Source: Chryseolinea lacunae
Lineage (GTDB): Bacteria; Bacteroidota; Bacteroidia; Cytophagales; Cyclobacteriaceae
Length of the DNA: 64,000 bases
Reading direction: 5' to 3'
NCBI RefSeq assembly: GCF_016735595.1
Contig: NZ_JAERRB010000002.1
Location: 508,996-572,995 of the forward strand
The notes beneath the pieces were generated by a model. That model ran no database searches, was not told the DNA's origin, and saw nothing but the letters and a program-made list of their open reading frames with translations. The position numbers and the translations under genes are program-made. Shown here one piece after another: positions 51,330 to 61,400 of the stretch (its first letter is position 1; each line of letters starts with the position of its first letter).

Positions 51330-52601
51330 ATGAAAAGATTTCTCCTTCACCTGTTGGCCATAGCGTTGCTGGTGCCGTCGGTGTATGCACAAAAGATTGT
51401 TCCCGCTGCTACTCCCGAAGCCGCGGGCTTTTCGACGGAACGACTCAAACGCCTTGATGCTGGTTTCAACGAGTGGGTGAACAAAGGTTGGATTAACGGT
51501 GCTGTGGCGCTTGTGATCCGTGATGGCAAAACGGTTTATTACAAAGGGTTTGGATTCAACGACCCGGCCACCAAAACACCCCTCGCCAAAGACGGCATCT
51601 TCCGCATTGCCTCCCAAACCAAAGCCATCACCAGTGTGGCCGCCATGATGCTTTTTGAGGAGGGAAAATTTTTACTTGATGATCCCATTTCCAAATTCAT
51701 CCCGTCGTTTGCCCACGCCAAAGTGCTGGACAAATTCAATGACAAAGATTCGACCTATACCACCGTGCCTGCCAAGCGCGACATCACCGTGCGCGACCTG
51801 CTCACGCACACGTCGGGCCTGGGCTATGCGCAGATCGGAAGCAAGGAAGCCAGGGCCATCTATCACAAACAAAATATCACGGCAGGCCTGCTGGTGACCA
51901 ACGACAAACTATCGGCCGCCATGACACGCCTCGGCGCGTTGCCGCTCATGCATCAGCCCGGCGAAAAATGGACCTACGGACTCAACTCCGATTTGCTGGG
52001 CTACCTCGTGGAGGTCTGGTCGGGCATGTCGCTCGACGATTTTTTCAGGACACGCATCTTCGGACCGCTGGGCATGAACGACACCTACTTCAACGTGCCG
52101 GCCGAGAAAGCTTCCCGGTTAGTGAATTTCTTTGTGGGCGATTCGCTCGATCACATCGTTAAAACACCCCTTGCTTTTGGCGCGTTGGACATGAGCTATC
52201 CGCTGACAAAGAAAAACTATTTCTCCGGTGGCGGTGGACTGTCGTCTACCATCTACGACTACGGTGTGTTTTTGCAAATGCTGCTGAACGGTGGCGTCTA
52301 CGACGGCGCGCGTTTGCTTAGTCCCAGTTCCGTTCGCCTGATGACTATGAACCAGATCGGTGACCTGTCGCTGGGCGGTGAAAAGTTTGGGCTGGGGTTT
52401 GGCATTGTTACCGAAGCGGGCAGCCATCTTGGCCCGATGCGGGCGGGCACCTATGCCTGGGGCGGTGCCTTTTCGACTACCTATTTTGTTGACCCGGCTT
52501 CCAAAATGGTAGTGCTGCTCTACCGGCAGATGTGGGGAGACCACATGAACGAAATCGAAGGCAAATTCAAGGTGCTGGTCTATCAGGCCTTCAAAGAATG
52601 A
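51330..52601 (+). CDS. exported serine hydrolase of the beta-lactamase/class C-like family
   Basis: A 423-residue protein of the Beta-lactamase (PF00144-type) superfamily with a signal peptide ending near SVYAQK (residues 1-20). The active-site S-x-x-K is Ser95-Gln-Thr-Lys98 in FRIASQTKAI. The second motif Tyr-Gly-Leu-Asn is about residues 216-219 in GEKWTYGLNSDLLGYLVE, and a C-terminal WGGAFSTTYFVDP segment takes the place of KTG. These features match esterase- or peptidase-like members (EstB, D-aminopeptidase type) more than true beta-lactamases, so antibiotic resistance should not be inferred. The substrate is unknown. It is monocistronic with its own promoter candidate. Confidence 0.9.
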   Translation: MKRFLLHLLAIALLVPSVYAQKIVPAATPEAAGFSTERLKRLDAGFNEWVNKGWINGAVALVIRDGKTVYYKGFGFNDPATKTPLAKDGIFRIASQTKAITSVAAMMLFEEGKFLLDDPISKFIPSFAHAKVLDKFNDKDSTYTTVPAKRDITVRDLLTHTSGLGYAQIGSKEARAIYHKQNITAGLLVTNDKLSAAMTRLGALPLMHQPGEKWTYGLNSDLLGYLVEVWSGMSLDDFFRTRIFGPLGMNDTYFNVPAEKASRLVNFFVGDSLDHIVKTPLAFGALDMSYPLTKKNYFSGGGGLSSTIYDYGVFLQMLLNGGVYDGARLLSPSSVRLMTMNQIGDLSLGGEKFGLGFGIVTEAGSHLGPMRAGTYAWGGAFSTTYFVDPASKMVVLLYRQMWGDHMNEIEGKFKVLVYQAFKE

Positions 52602-52997
52602 CGGGGAAAAGGCAAGGCTGGCGCTGGGTCAGGTTGGGCGGCAAAGTTCGGCCGCGCAAATGGCCCATGCTTTCCAATAATTGATTACCTTGCGTGGATT
52701 ACGATGACAAAGAGCCACTTGGAGCTTTCATTTTTAGAAGAGGCTCGAAGACCCGGGTTAAAACAAAATGAGAGAAGTATATTTTTTTCGGTGCGATAGC
52801 GTTTGTCAATCTGGCGACGCCATCATTTTTTTGCAGGACGATCGGAACATCACCACGGATTTTGTGACGCATGGATCGAAATTTGTTGTTCTCTTGCCAT
52901 TGCTGAAGCGGCTGTGTTTCGCAGCTGCCGACCACGCGACTTCATTTTTTAAAATAGTATAGCAACAGTGCCCAACACAAACACAATTTTTTAAGTC
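52602..52997. other. intergenic region before the ExbB/ExbD genes
   Basis: About 400 bases without a supported gene. TACCTTGC at about 52687-52694 is a weak promoter candidate that would give a long leader. Overlapping frames of 64 codons (plus, 52768) and 78 codons (minus, to 52935) lack recognisable features. Confidence 0.45.
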
Positions 52998-53693
52998 ATG
53001 AATTTCATACTCGCTTTATTGCTGCAGATCACTACCGAAACAGTTCCGGTAACACCCGAAGAAGTGCCGGCAGAAGGGTTGTCCATTGCAACACTTTTGT
53101 TGAAAGGGGGTTTCATCATGATCCCGATTTTGCTGCTGTGGTTTATCGCTACCTACATTTTTATCGAACGTTTCCTCTACCTCCGCACCGCGGCCAAAGT
53201 GAAAAAAGATTTTGTGGTGCAGGTCACCCGTCGACTGCAAGCCGGCGACATCAGTGCAGCACGTTTGTTTGCCGAACAGGAACAATCGGCTACGGGAGCC
53301 ATCATCAAGAGCGGCCTCGACTATGTGGGCAAGCCCCTGAAAGATATTGAGTCCATGATGGAATCGGCCGCCAACATCGAGCTGGCCGAAATGGAAAAAA
53401 ACATGGGCTATCTTGGCATCATCGCCGGCGTGGCCCCCATGCTGGGCTTCATCGGAACCATCTCGGGTATCATCAACATTTTCTATAGCATCTCGTTGTC
53501 CGACAACATCAGCATCGGCATCATCGCCGGGGGGTTGTATGAAAAAATGATCACCAGCGGCTCGGGCCTCATTGTGGGTGTGTTGGCCTATTCGGCCTAT
53601 CACTTGCTGCAACAGCGCATTGCGCGCTACACGTTGCAGATGCAGAAAGATGTTTTTGAATTCATGCGTTCCATCCTAAGCCCGGCCAAATGA
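52998..53693 (+). CDS. exbB: MotA/TolQ/ExbB proton channel family protein
   Basis: A 231-residue inner-membrane protein that, with ExbD, uses the proton gradient to energise TonB or a TolA-like protein. Three transmembrane segments are visible: about residues 36-58 (FIMIPILLLWFIATYIFIERFLY), about 135-160 (MGYLGIIAGVAPMLGFIGTISGIINIF) and about 180-205 (SGLIVGVLAYSAYHLL). The LGIIAGVAPMLGFIGTISGI helix is the family hallmark. The N-terminus is a short periplasmic segment. The gene overlaps exbD by four bases. ExbB and TolQ cannot be told apart firmly by sequence alone; exbB is preferred because tolA/tolB/pal are absent. Confidence 0.9.
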   Translation: MNFILALLLQITTETVPVTPEEVPAEGLSIATLLLKGGFIMIPILLLWFIATYIFIERFLYLRTAAKVKKDFVVQVTRRLQAGDISAARLFAEQEQSATGAIIKSGLDYVGKPLKDIESMMESAANIELAEMEKNMGYLGIIAGVAPMLGFIGTISGIINIFYSISLSDNISIGIIAGGLYEKMITSGSGLIVGVLAYSAYHLLQQRIARYTLQMQKDVFEFMRSILSPAK

Positions 53694-54085
53694 AATTAAA
53701 ACGGCAAAATCATTTTCAGGCAGAAGTGGCCACGTCGTCGCTCAACGACATCATGTTCTTCCTGCTTTTGTTTTTTCTCATCATCTCCACGGTCGCCAAC
53801 CCGAACGTGATCAAGGTGCTGTTGCCAAAATCGAATTCCAGCCAGGCCCTGAACAAACAACAGATCTCGCTCACCGTAACGGAAGAAAAACGCTTCTACA
53901 TCAACAAAACAGAAGTGCCCCACGGCCAGCTGGAGCAAAGCCTGGTGAAAGCCTGCGAAGGAAAGGAAGAACCCACGGTCGTGATCCGCATGCCCCATTC
54001 CTTGTCGGTGCAGGATCTGGTTGACGTGATGCAGATCGGCGCCAAGCACAAGTTTAAAATGGTGCTGGCCACAGCAAAGAACTAA
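53690..54085 (+). CDS. exbD: ExbD/TolR family biopolymer transport protein
   Basis: A 131-residue partner of the ExbB-like channel. A short cytoplasmic N-terminus is followed by one transmembrane helix (DIMFFLLLFFLIISTVANP) with the essential Asp20 at its start in LNDIMF, the proton-binding residue of the family. The periplasmic domain (about 45-131) contains VLLPKSNSSQALNKQQISLTV and VQDLVDVMQIGAKHKFKMVLAT. It starts with ATGA overlapping the ExbB stop. The pair may energise the SusC-type receptor in this window, but such receptors are usually served genome-wide. Confidence 0.92.
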   Translation: MKLKRQNHFQAEVATSSLNDIMFFLLLFFLIISTVANPNVIKVLLPKSNSSQALNKQQISLTVTEEKRFYINKTEVPHGQLEQSLVKACEGKEEPTVVIRMPHSLSVQDLVDVMQIGAKHKFKMVLATAKN

Positions 54086-54119
54086 ACGCGCAGGTTGCGC
54101 GGGCAACATAAACAACAAA

Positions 54120-54158
54120 CGGTTCAGCACAGGTGTGGCTGGGCCGTTGTTATTTTAA
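54120..54158 (+). terminator. probable terminator after exbD
   Basis: CGGTTCAGC (54120-54128) and GCTGGGCCG (54138-54146) pair over nine bases with two G-T pairs and a nine-base loop, followed by TTGTTATTTT. It lies 35 bases after the exbD stop. Confidence 0.5.
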
Positions 54159-54169
54159 ACTGATCGACA

Positions 54170-54706
54170 ATGACCTTTACGTCTTCTGTATTCATCCTGC
54201 CCGGCCTCGGCAATTCGGGCGACGCGCACTGGCAAACGCTTTGGGAAAAAGAACACAACTTCACCCGCATCCGGCAACGTGATTGGGACACGCCCGTGTG
54301 CAGCGAATGGATCGACACCATCGACAAGGAGCTGACGCAACACGACCTGGCCAACGTGATTGTGGTGGGGCATAGCCTCGCATGCAGCACCGTTGTGTTT
54401 TGGAGCAATCGTTACCAACGGAAAATCAAAGGGGCATTGCTGGTTGCTCCCAGCGACACGGAAGCCGAGAGTTATCCCCCGGGCACCACGGGTTTCAAAC
54501 CCATGCCTGAGCAACCGCTGGCATTTCCCTCTCTTGTTGTGGCCAGCACGAACGACTTTTATGTGACCTTGAATCGCGCCCAACACTTTGCCAGCCATTG
54601 GGGCAGCGAGCTGGTGAACATCGGCGACGCGGGGCACATCAACGTTGCCTCGGGCTTCGGACCGTGGGAACAAGGACTTCACCTCCTGAAAAAACTGGAC
54701 CGCTAG
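54170..54706 (+). CDS. RBBP9/YdeN-type serine hydrolase
   Basis: A 178-residue cytoplasmic alpha/beta hydrolase of the RBBP9/YdeN group. The N-terminal FILPGLGNSGDAHWQTLWE matches the family start. The nucleophile elbow is GHSLAC (about residues 66-71, Ser68), the acid is probably Asp in VVASTNDFYV (about 128), and the His is in GDAGHINVASGFGPW (about 158). The length is right for the family. Substrates of bacterial members are mostly unknown. It starts 85 bases after exbD and probably has its own transcript. Confidence 0.9.
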   Translation: MTFTSSVFILPGLGNSGDAHWQTLWEKEHNFTRIRQRDWDTPVCSEWIDTIDKELTQHDLANVIVVGHSLACSTVVFWSNRYQRKIKGALLVAPSDTEAESYPPGTTGFKPMPEQPLAFPSLVVASTNDFYVTLNRAQHFASHWGSELVNIGDAGHINVASGFGPWEQGLHLLKKLDR

Positions 54707-54769
54707 GCCGAACCTTCTCTGGCTGCTGTGGGTTGTTATCGCGTACGCGACTAAAAAAATCTACTTCAT

Positions 54770-55564
54770 ATGGATCTTCAACTCAATGGAAAGACCGCCT
54801 TCATCAGCGGCTCCACGGCGGGCATAGGCTTTGCCATAGCAAAAAAACTTTTACAGGAAGGCGCTACGGTCGTCATTAACGGCCGCTCCCAGAGTGGGGT
54901 GGACAAAGCCGTGCAGGAATTGAAAAAGCAGGTGGCCGGGGCCAGTGTGTCGGGCATCGCCGCCGATTTCTCGAAGGCAGACGATGTGACCAAACTCGTG
55001 AAGCAACTTCCCGAGGTGGACATTCTGGTGAACAACGCGGGCATCTTTGAACCGAAACCGTTTGTCGAAATTCCGGATGAAGACTGGTTTCGCTTTTTTG
55101 AAGTGAACGTGATGAGCGGTATCCGTTTGTCGCGCCACTACTTCCCCGCCATGCTGAAGAAAAATTGGGGACGCATCATTTTTATCTCCAGCGAATCGGC
55201 CGTTTTCATTCCCGAAGAAATGATTCACTACGGCATGACCAAGACGGCGCAGCTCGCCGTGAGTCGCGGCCTCGCCGAACTCACCAAGGGCACCAACGTG
55301 ACGGTGAACTCCGTTCTGCCCGGTCCTACACGATCGGAAGGCGTGGAAGGTTTTATCAACGATCTCGCAAAAGCCGGCAACACGTCAACGGCAAACGTGG
55401 AATCAAATTTCTTTAAGACAGCCCGACCCACATCGCTGATCCAACGCTTTGCTTCCGTCGACGAAGTAGCCAGCATGGTCACGTATGTGGCAAGTCCGCT
55501 GGCCTCTGCCACCAACGGTGCATCCCTTCGGGTAGACGGTGGCCTGGTGAGGTCAATTGTTTGA
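54770..55564 (+). CDS. short-chain dehydrogenase/reductase (SDR)
   Basis: A 264-residue classical SDR oxidoreductase. The cofactor loop GSTAGIGFAIAKKL (about 14-27), NINNAG-type motif VDILVNNAGIFEP (about 83-95), catalytic Ser in FISSESAVFIP (about 145), Tyr-x-x-x-Lys in IHYGMTKTAQ (about 157-161) and the C-terminal ASATNGASLRVDGG are all present, so it should be active. The basic residue after the second strand (VINGRSQSG) suggests NADP(H). The substrate is unknown. It follows the hydrolase gene by 63 bases on the same strand. Confidence 0.92.
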   Translation: MDLQLNGKTAFISGSTAGIGFAIAKKLLQEGATVVINGRSQSGVDKAVQELKKQVAGASVSGIAADFSKADDVTKLVKQLPEVDILVNNAGIFEPKPFVEIPDEDWFRFFEVNVMSGIRLSRHYFPAMLKKNWGRIIFISSESAVFIPEEMIHYGMTKTAQLAVSRGLAELTKGTNVTVNSVLPGPTRSEGVEGFINDLAKAGNTSTANVESNFFKTARPTSLIQRFASVDEVASMVTYVASPLASATNGASLRVDGGLVRSIV

Positions 55565-55724
55565 CGACGTGATTCCGTTCGCAGCATGATTCGTTCGGCT
55601 TGTGCGGCGGGCATGTGTGCATAGAATTGTTCAAGTGGGAATAAGCTATTTTGGAGGTGACGCTGTGCTGCGCAAAAGGATGGGCGATGCGTTTTCGAAC
55701 GCCCTAAACTTTTTATATTACCGC

Positions 55725-56324
55725 ATGGAAACGTCCCTTACCGAAGCCCAGAAACAAAAACTGATCAACTCGCGCGATGTGTTTGCCGTGATGCAGCCCC
55801 TGTTGCTACGCGAGAATGCCATTCGAAAAAGCAAAGGACACTTCTGGGTTATTGGCCTCAACAGCGTTCATCATGTGTTGTATATCGAACTGGTGGGCAT
55901 GGGTTCGGCCGTGCGCCTCAACATAGCGCCCCGCGAAGTTTTTCGCATGGCGCTTTATAAAATGGCGGCGAAGATCATTGTGGTGAGCAGCCGCAACGAA
56001 GGGCCGCTGGTCATTTCGCAGGAAGACAAAGACGTGACAACGCTCCTGGTCAAAGCGGGTGAGGTAGTGAATGTGGAGGTAGCCGATCACCTGTTGATCA
56101 CAGAATCGGAATGGCTCAGCCTGGCCGCGAAGAATGCGATATCGCAAGCGAAGCGAAACACAAAATATGTTTTACCCGACGAACACCGCAGTCAACTGCT
56201 CGACATACAATCCGGCACAGAAACCATGCTGACCCTCGCCCGAAAAATGAAACTGCGCGGCTACGATGTGGACCATATAAAAGAAATGACTGGCTTGCGG
56301 AAAATCGATATCAACAAGCTTTAA
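55725..56324 (+). CDS. RadC/JAB-like protein without the metal-binding HxH motif
   Basis: A 199-residue protein starting METSLTEAQKQ; the frame is open 41 codons upstream but without protein-like character. Residues about 36-130 follow the RadC/JAB fold (FWVIGLNSVHHVLYIELVGMGS, APREVFRMALYKMAAKIIVV, DKDVTTLLVKAGEVVNVEVADHLLI). The catalytic HNHPSG of JAMM proteins is replaced by SSRNEG (residues 88-93), so the two zinc-binding histidines are missing while the later Asp101 remains. It is unlikely to be a metalloprotease. The last 35 residues (ARKMKLRGYDVDHIKEMTGL) resemble a short helix-turn-helix tail. The role is unknown. Confidence 0.8.
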   Translation: METSLTEAQKQKLINSRDVFAVMQPLLLRENAIRKSKGHFWVIGLNSVHHVLYIELVGMGSAVRLNIAPREVFRMALYKMAAKIIVVSSRNEGPLVISQEDKDVTTLLVKAGEVVNVEVADHLLITESEWLSLAAKNAISQAKRNTKYVLPDEHRSQLLDIQSGTETMLTLARKMKLRGYDVDHIKEMTGLRKIDINKL

Positions 56325-56370
56325 GATAACAAGGCAATGATGAGCTCACCTTCTTTGGTGTGACGAAAAC

Positions 56371-56400
56371 AAAAAAGCTCCCGTGGAGGGAGCTTTTTTT
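56371..56400. terminator. bidirectional rho-independent terminator
   Basis: AAAAAAGCTCCC and GGGAGCTTTTTT (56371-56382 with 56388-56399) form a perfect 12-bp stem with a 5-base loop and T runs on both strands. It ends the RadC-like gene (plus) and the convergent DUF2490 gene (minus). Confidence 0.92.
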
Positions 56401-56426
56401 ATGATCGTCAAAAAGTTTCTGAATGG

Positions 56427-57203
56427 TTATTGCGCTTTCATTAAACTCACGTTGTAGGTAAGCATCACCTGCATGCCTAAGTTGTTTTCCTGCTTGGCGC
56501 CGTTTGCTTTGATCAGCATTTGGTAAAGGAACCCAGCCTGAATTGAAAGCGGAGCTTTGAACTGATAGCCCAGGCCGGCAAAGATCCGGTTTTGGTCGGG
56601 CTCGTGAAACGTTACCGGGCCACCCCAACTGAGAAAAGCTTCGTCGTAGGCACTGGCAAAGTAGGTATTGGCTTCTATCTTTTTATGATTGAGGGGCACG
56701 GTGGTCATGAAGCGATAGCGTGCCCGGCTCACATGAATATTGTAGCCTTCATTCACAACAATGCCTTCACCCTGATCGGTATGCGATTGAATGAAACGCT
56801 GTTCCAGACGCACGCGATGACTGAAGTTGAAACGACCGATGGCATGTTTGTAGGACACCTGCTCAAACAAACGGTGCTCGTTGTTTTGAAAGGCCGCGGG
56901 CTGCTTGCCGTAGAGATAGTTCCAGGTGTAGACGTAGCCAATCGGCAAAATGGAGAAATGTTTGTTGAGGGCGATCTCCACGCCGGTGCGAAACTGGTAT
57001 TGCATCGGCTGCAGGTTCTGCACCTGGCGGAACTGACCTTCCAGCATAAACGATGTGCGTTTGCTAACTTTCAGGTTCGTGGTGACGGAAAACCATTCCG
57101 TAGATTGATTCACAACCTCGCGTCCGGCAGGTTGTGCGAAACACATTTGGGTGGTTGCCACCAATAGAAGGGCGCAAATCCAGCGTGAAATTAGTTTTAC
57201 CAC
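56427..57203 (-). CDS. DUF2490 outer-membrane beta-barrel protein
   Basis: A 258-residue exported protein with a signal peptide ending near TQMCFAQP (about residues 1-24). The mature part is made of alternating amphipathic strands (TEWFSVTTNLKVSKRTSFMLEGQFRQVQ, FNFSHRVRLEQRFIQ, NRIFAGLGYQFKAPLSIQAGFLYQML), matching DUF2490 proteins thought to form outer-membrane barrels. Tyr- and Arg-rich loops and an LGMQVMLTYN near the C-terminus fit. It may be the last gene of the RND operon upstream (125-base gap) or independent. The function is unknown. Confidence 0.85.
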   Translation of the reverse strand: MVKLISRWICALLLVATTQMCFAQPAGREVVNQSTEWFSVTTNLKVSKRTSFMLEGQFRQVQNLQPMQYQFRTGVEIALNKHFSILPIGYVYTWNYLYGKQPAAFQNNEHRLFEQVSYKHAIGRFNFSHRVRLEQRFIQSHTDQGEGIVVNEGYNIHVSRARYRFMTTVPLNHKKIEANTYFASAYDEAFLSWGGPVTFHEPDQNRIFAGLGYQFKAPLSIQAGFLYQMLIKANGAKQENNLGMQVMLTYNVSLMKAQ

Positions 57204-57328
57204 CTCGCTATGCTTTTGTTATTTATGACAAAAGAAGCGAGTCTAAAATTACCCCAATTTTAACTTTTTAACATTGACTTAACATTAACGTAACATTGGC
57301 TATTTTCCTTCAAATCACGCTGAAAACG

Positions 57329-58480
57329 CTATTTTTTCTGCGATAATTTCTCTGCTTTCACGGTCACGGCCTGCCCGTTTCGAAGCTCTTCGCTGGCGCG
57401 CAGCACAATGCTTTCGCCGGCCTGGAGCGGTCCAAAAACTTCGACAAGCGAATCCATGGTGTTGCCCTTCTGAACGCCCAGCCACTCGGCCACATGTTCT
57501 TTGAGGCGGATCACAAACACACCTTCGGTAGATTGCAGCAAGGCGGTGCGCGGCACAAAGAGCGTGGCCTTGTTGCGCGTTACGGGCAATTTCACTTCGG
57601 CATACATCCCTGCTTTCAATGCCCCACCCGGGTTCTCGAGGTCGAACTCGGCCATCATGGTGCGATTGTTTTCCGACAGGCTGTTGGCACTGCGGGCAAA
57701 GACAGCGCGGTATTCTTTCTGCGGGTCGGCCTGCACCGTAAACGTTACGGCGCTATTGTTGGTGATGGAGTTTGACAGGTTTTCGGGCACGGCCACGGTG
57801 AGCCGAAGTTTCGAATGATCTTCCAGCACAAACAAGGGCTTTGTGTTTCCCTCAGGCCCCACCAGCTCGCCGGGGCTGATGTTCCGCTCGGTCACGGTGC
57901 CATCGAAAGGTGCGCGCACCGTGAGGTAGCTCACCAGCTGCGACTGCGATGCATGTTGTGCCTTTGCCGCCAGCAGGTTGCTTTGCGCCGCGTTGGTCAA
58001 CGCACTGTCGGCCGACATGCGCGACAAAGCCACGTCCATTTCATTGGCCGAAACAGCGCCTTTGGTGCGGCTGGTCTCCACCATGCGTTTATAGGTGAGT
58101 GTGCTGGCACGCATCCTGGCCCGCTGTTCAATGAGTGTTGCCTGGGCAGAAGCCACTTGCGCTTGTGCGTGGTTCAGGGCCGATACAATTTCAGGAGCTT
58201 CCAGCACGGCCAGCACGTCGCCGTGTTTCACAACGGTTCCCCTGTCGGCTTTCACACTGCCCACATACCCTTTCACGCGGGGAAAGATGTGTGTTTTGTT
58301 CCAGGGTTTTAGTTCGCCGGGCAGCACGGTTTGAAGTTGTGGCTGCAAACTCTTCACGGTCGTGGCTTCCACTTCGGGCAGGGCGGCGGCAGTGTGTGCT
58401 TCCTTTTTTTCAGAATGACAGGAGGCCATCACCACCACAGTGGAGGCGAGCAGCGCGAAGGAACGTGTTGTTATTTTCAT
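57329..58480 (-). CDS. RND efflux periplasmic adaptor (membrane fusion lipoprotein)
   Basis: A 383-residue lipoprotein (lipobox VMASC, Cys21). The lipoyl motif halves are IFPRVKGYVGSVKADRGTVVKHGDVLAVLEAPE (about 65-97) and LTVRAPFDGTVTERNISPGELVG (about 183-205), separated by a long coiled-coil hairpin with Ala/Gln-rich helices (HAQAQVASAQATLIEQRARMRAS). Beta-barrel and membrane-proximal domains complete it (ALKAGMYAEVKLPV, LFVPRTALLQS). It ends the tripartite operon, 13 bases after the permease. It is not closely similar to the adaptor at 31684. Confidence 0.93.
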   Translation of the reverse strand: MKITTRSFALLASTVVVMASCHSEKKEAHTAAALPEVEATTVKSLQPQLQTVLPGELKPWNKTHIFPRVKGYVGSVKADRGTVVKHGDVLAVLEAPEIVSALNHAQAQVASAQATLIEQRARMRASTLTYKRMVETSRTKGAVSANEMDVALSRMSADSALTNAAQSNLLAAKAQHASQSQLVSYLTVRAPFDGTVTERNISPGELVGPEGNTKPLFVLEDHSKLRLTVAVPENLSNSITNNSAVTFTVQADPQKEYRAVFARSANSLSENNRTMMAEFDLENPGGALKAGMYAEVKLPVTRNKATLFVPRTALLQSTEGVFVIRLKEHVAEWLGVQKGNTMDSLVEVFGPLQAGESIVLRASEELRNGQAVTVKAEKLSQKK

Positions 58481-58493
58481 ACGGAGTGATAAA

Positions 58494-61400
58494 CTATTTC
58501 GTGATCGAATTTTTGTTGTAGTATTTACTGTTGCTGTCTTCCGGATCGAGCGACACCGAAACGAGCGATGCTTTTTGCTGCACCAGCGTGAACACGCCAG
58601 GCAAGATCAGCAACGATGCCAGCGTGGAGGCAATGAGGCCGCCAATAACGGCCTGCCCCAGTGGAGCCACCTGGTCGCCACCTTCGCCCAGGCCACTGGC
58701 CATGGGAATCATGCCCGCAATCATGGCGATGCTGGTCATGAGGATGGGACGTATACGGCTGCCTGCCGCCATCAGCCCGGCCTTGCGTGCATCTTTTACT
58801 TCGAGTCTCAGATTCTCGGCGTTGGTGATCATGAGGATGGCATTGGCCACCGAAACTCCCACGGACATGATCATGCCCATATAGGACTGCAGGTTTAGGG
58901 TGGCCCCGAACAGCAACAGCATGAGCAACGATCCGGCCAGCACCGCTGGTACCGACGAGAGAATGGCCAGCGACAGTTTGAACGATTGAAAGTTTGCGGC
59001 CAGCAACAAGAAGATGATGACAATGGCCACCACCAAACCACCCTGCAAGCTGCTGAGCGTTTCGGCCAGCAACTTCACCTGTCCTTTAAATTCGATGGCC
59101 ATGCCGCGTGGCGCCTGCCCCGCATCGTCGATGGCCTTGGCTACGGCTTTGCTGGCTGCACCAAGATCTGTGCGATGAAGGTTTGCCGTGATGGTCACCA
59201 GTCGGTTAGGACCCGACCGGTCGTATTGCCCGGGGGCGATCTCTTCTGAGAACGTGGCCACATCACTCAGTGTAGGATGGAGGTTGCCACTTTGCAGCGG
59301 GATGTTGGCGATGTCGTTCACAGAATTCATTTTGTATTCGGGCACTTGCACCTGCACCTGGTAGGCAAGGCCTTTTGTGTTGTCGAGCCACAGGTTTTTG
59401 TCGGTGAAGCGGCTCGACGAAGTGGCCGCCACCAACGACCGCGCCACTTGTGTGGGCGTAACTCCCAGCTGCCCGGCGCGCTCGCGGTCCATGGCGATGC
59501 GAAGAATCGGGTAGGCCATGGGTTGGGCGATCTGAACGTCGCGGAGGAACGGTATCTGCTGCATGTTGGCCATGATTTTTAACGCAAACTTTTGTGCTTC
59601 GCGAATGTCTTTGGCGGCCACGTTCACTTCAATAGGTGTGGCAGCCCCCTGACTCATGATCTTGTCCACAAGCTCGATGGGCTCGAACGAAACGCGCAAC
59701 CCCGGAATGTTTTTGGCAATGCTGGCGCGCAGGTTTTCTTTCAGCGCGTCCATGCGCACGGGAAATTCCTCCGACAGCGACACCTGCAACACGGCTTCGT
59801 GCGGGCCGCTGTTGAACACAAAGATCTGTGACGTGCCATAGCTGGTGGGCACGTTGCCCACATAGGCCGATGTGATGGCGATGTTCTCGGCACCCACTTC
59901 GGTTTTGATGATGTCTAATACTTTCAGCGTGATCTCTTCGGTGCGCTCCACCCGTGTTCCATCCAAAGCCCGCAAGCGCAACTGAAACTGGTGGCTGTTG
60001 GCCTTGGGCAGAATGTCTGTTCCGATCAGCGAGAACGCGCCCACGATGAGAACAAACGCGCCGATGAGATACACCGTGGTCCAGAATTTCTTGCGTTCAA
60101 TAATTTTCTCCAGCACACCGAGATAGCGAAGCTTGAACTTGTCGAAACCGGAGACCTCATGCGGATGACGCGTCTCTTCGATAATGCTTTCCGATTCTGT
60201 ATGATCCAATGCCAGTGTCGGTTCTTCCGGATACTTGGTGTGCGCTTTCAGCAACCAGTTGGAAAGCACCGGCACAAAAGTCTGCGACAAAAGGAACGAC
60301 GCCGTCATGGCAAACCCCACGGCCAGCGACAACGGGAGAAACATCGATCGTGGCACACCACTCATCACAAACGCAGGGGCAAACACGGCGAGGATAGAGA
60401 GCAGGATGAGCAGTTCGGGAAATGCAATTTCCTTACACGCGTCCCAGATGGCCTGCGCCTTTGGCTTGTTCATTTCCAGGTGCTGGTGAATGTTCTCGAT
60501 GGTCACCGTGGCCTGGTCTACCAGAATCCCCACGGCCAGGGCCAGCCCACTCAACGTCATAATGTTGATGGTTTGTCCTACCAGGTGCAGCAGAATGACG
60601 GCGCTCAGCACCGAGATGGGAATGGTCACCACCACAATGATCACGCTGCGCCAGTCGCGAAGAAAAAGCAATACCATCAGTCCCGTAAGTAACGCCCCCA
60701 GCGCTCCTTCCGTCACCAAACTTTTCAGGGAGTTCGTTACATACGACGACTGATCAAATTCATAAGAGATCTTGACATCTTCGGGCACCGCGTTCTGCAA
60801 CACCGGCAGCGCTGCGCGGATGTTGTTTACAACGGACAGGGTGGACGCGTCAGACTTTTTTACCACCGGAATGTATACGGCACGACGGCCTTGCACCAGG
60901 GCAAACCCTACGGTGATGTCGGCCGCATCTTCCACCGTGCCGATGTCGTGAATGAAAACCGTTGGACCTGAACCCACGCGCACCGGGATGTCCAGAAAAT
61001 CTTCGGGCCGGTCAATGAGCGAGTTCACGGGTGTCATCATCGTTTTATTGCCGATGCGAATGTTTCCGGCAGGCGAAGGCTGATTGTTCACACCGATGGC
61101 GCGGATCACTTCTTCGGGTGTGAGTTTGTAGCTGCGCAGCCGTTGAGGATCTACTTTAATAACAATGGTGCGCTGATTTCCACCGAGTGGTGGCGGGCTC
61201 GACACGCCTTCAATTTTTGAAAACATCGGGCGAATGCGCGACGACGCAAAATCCTGGATCTCGTTCAGCGAACGCGAGCCGCTCGAAAACACGAGCTGTC
61301 CCACGGGCACAGAGCTGGCGTCGAAACGGATCACCTGCGGCGGCACCGTGCCTTCGGGCATGTAGGCCTTTGCGCGCGAAACGTTGTTGGCCACCTCCGC

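Noticed and set aside
51330-52601. Reading the serine hydrolase as an antibiotic-resistance beta-lactamase
   Set aside because: The motifs fit the esterase/peptidase branch (Tyr-Gly-Leu-Asn, WGG segment); resistance cannot be inferred.
52699-52962. Overlapping small frames before exbB
   Set aside because: Neither strand shows a domain, signal or homology that I recognise; both are short and overlap.
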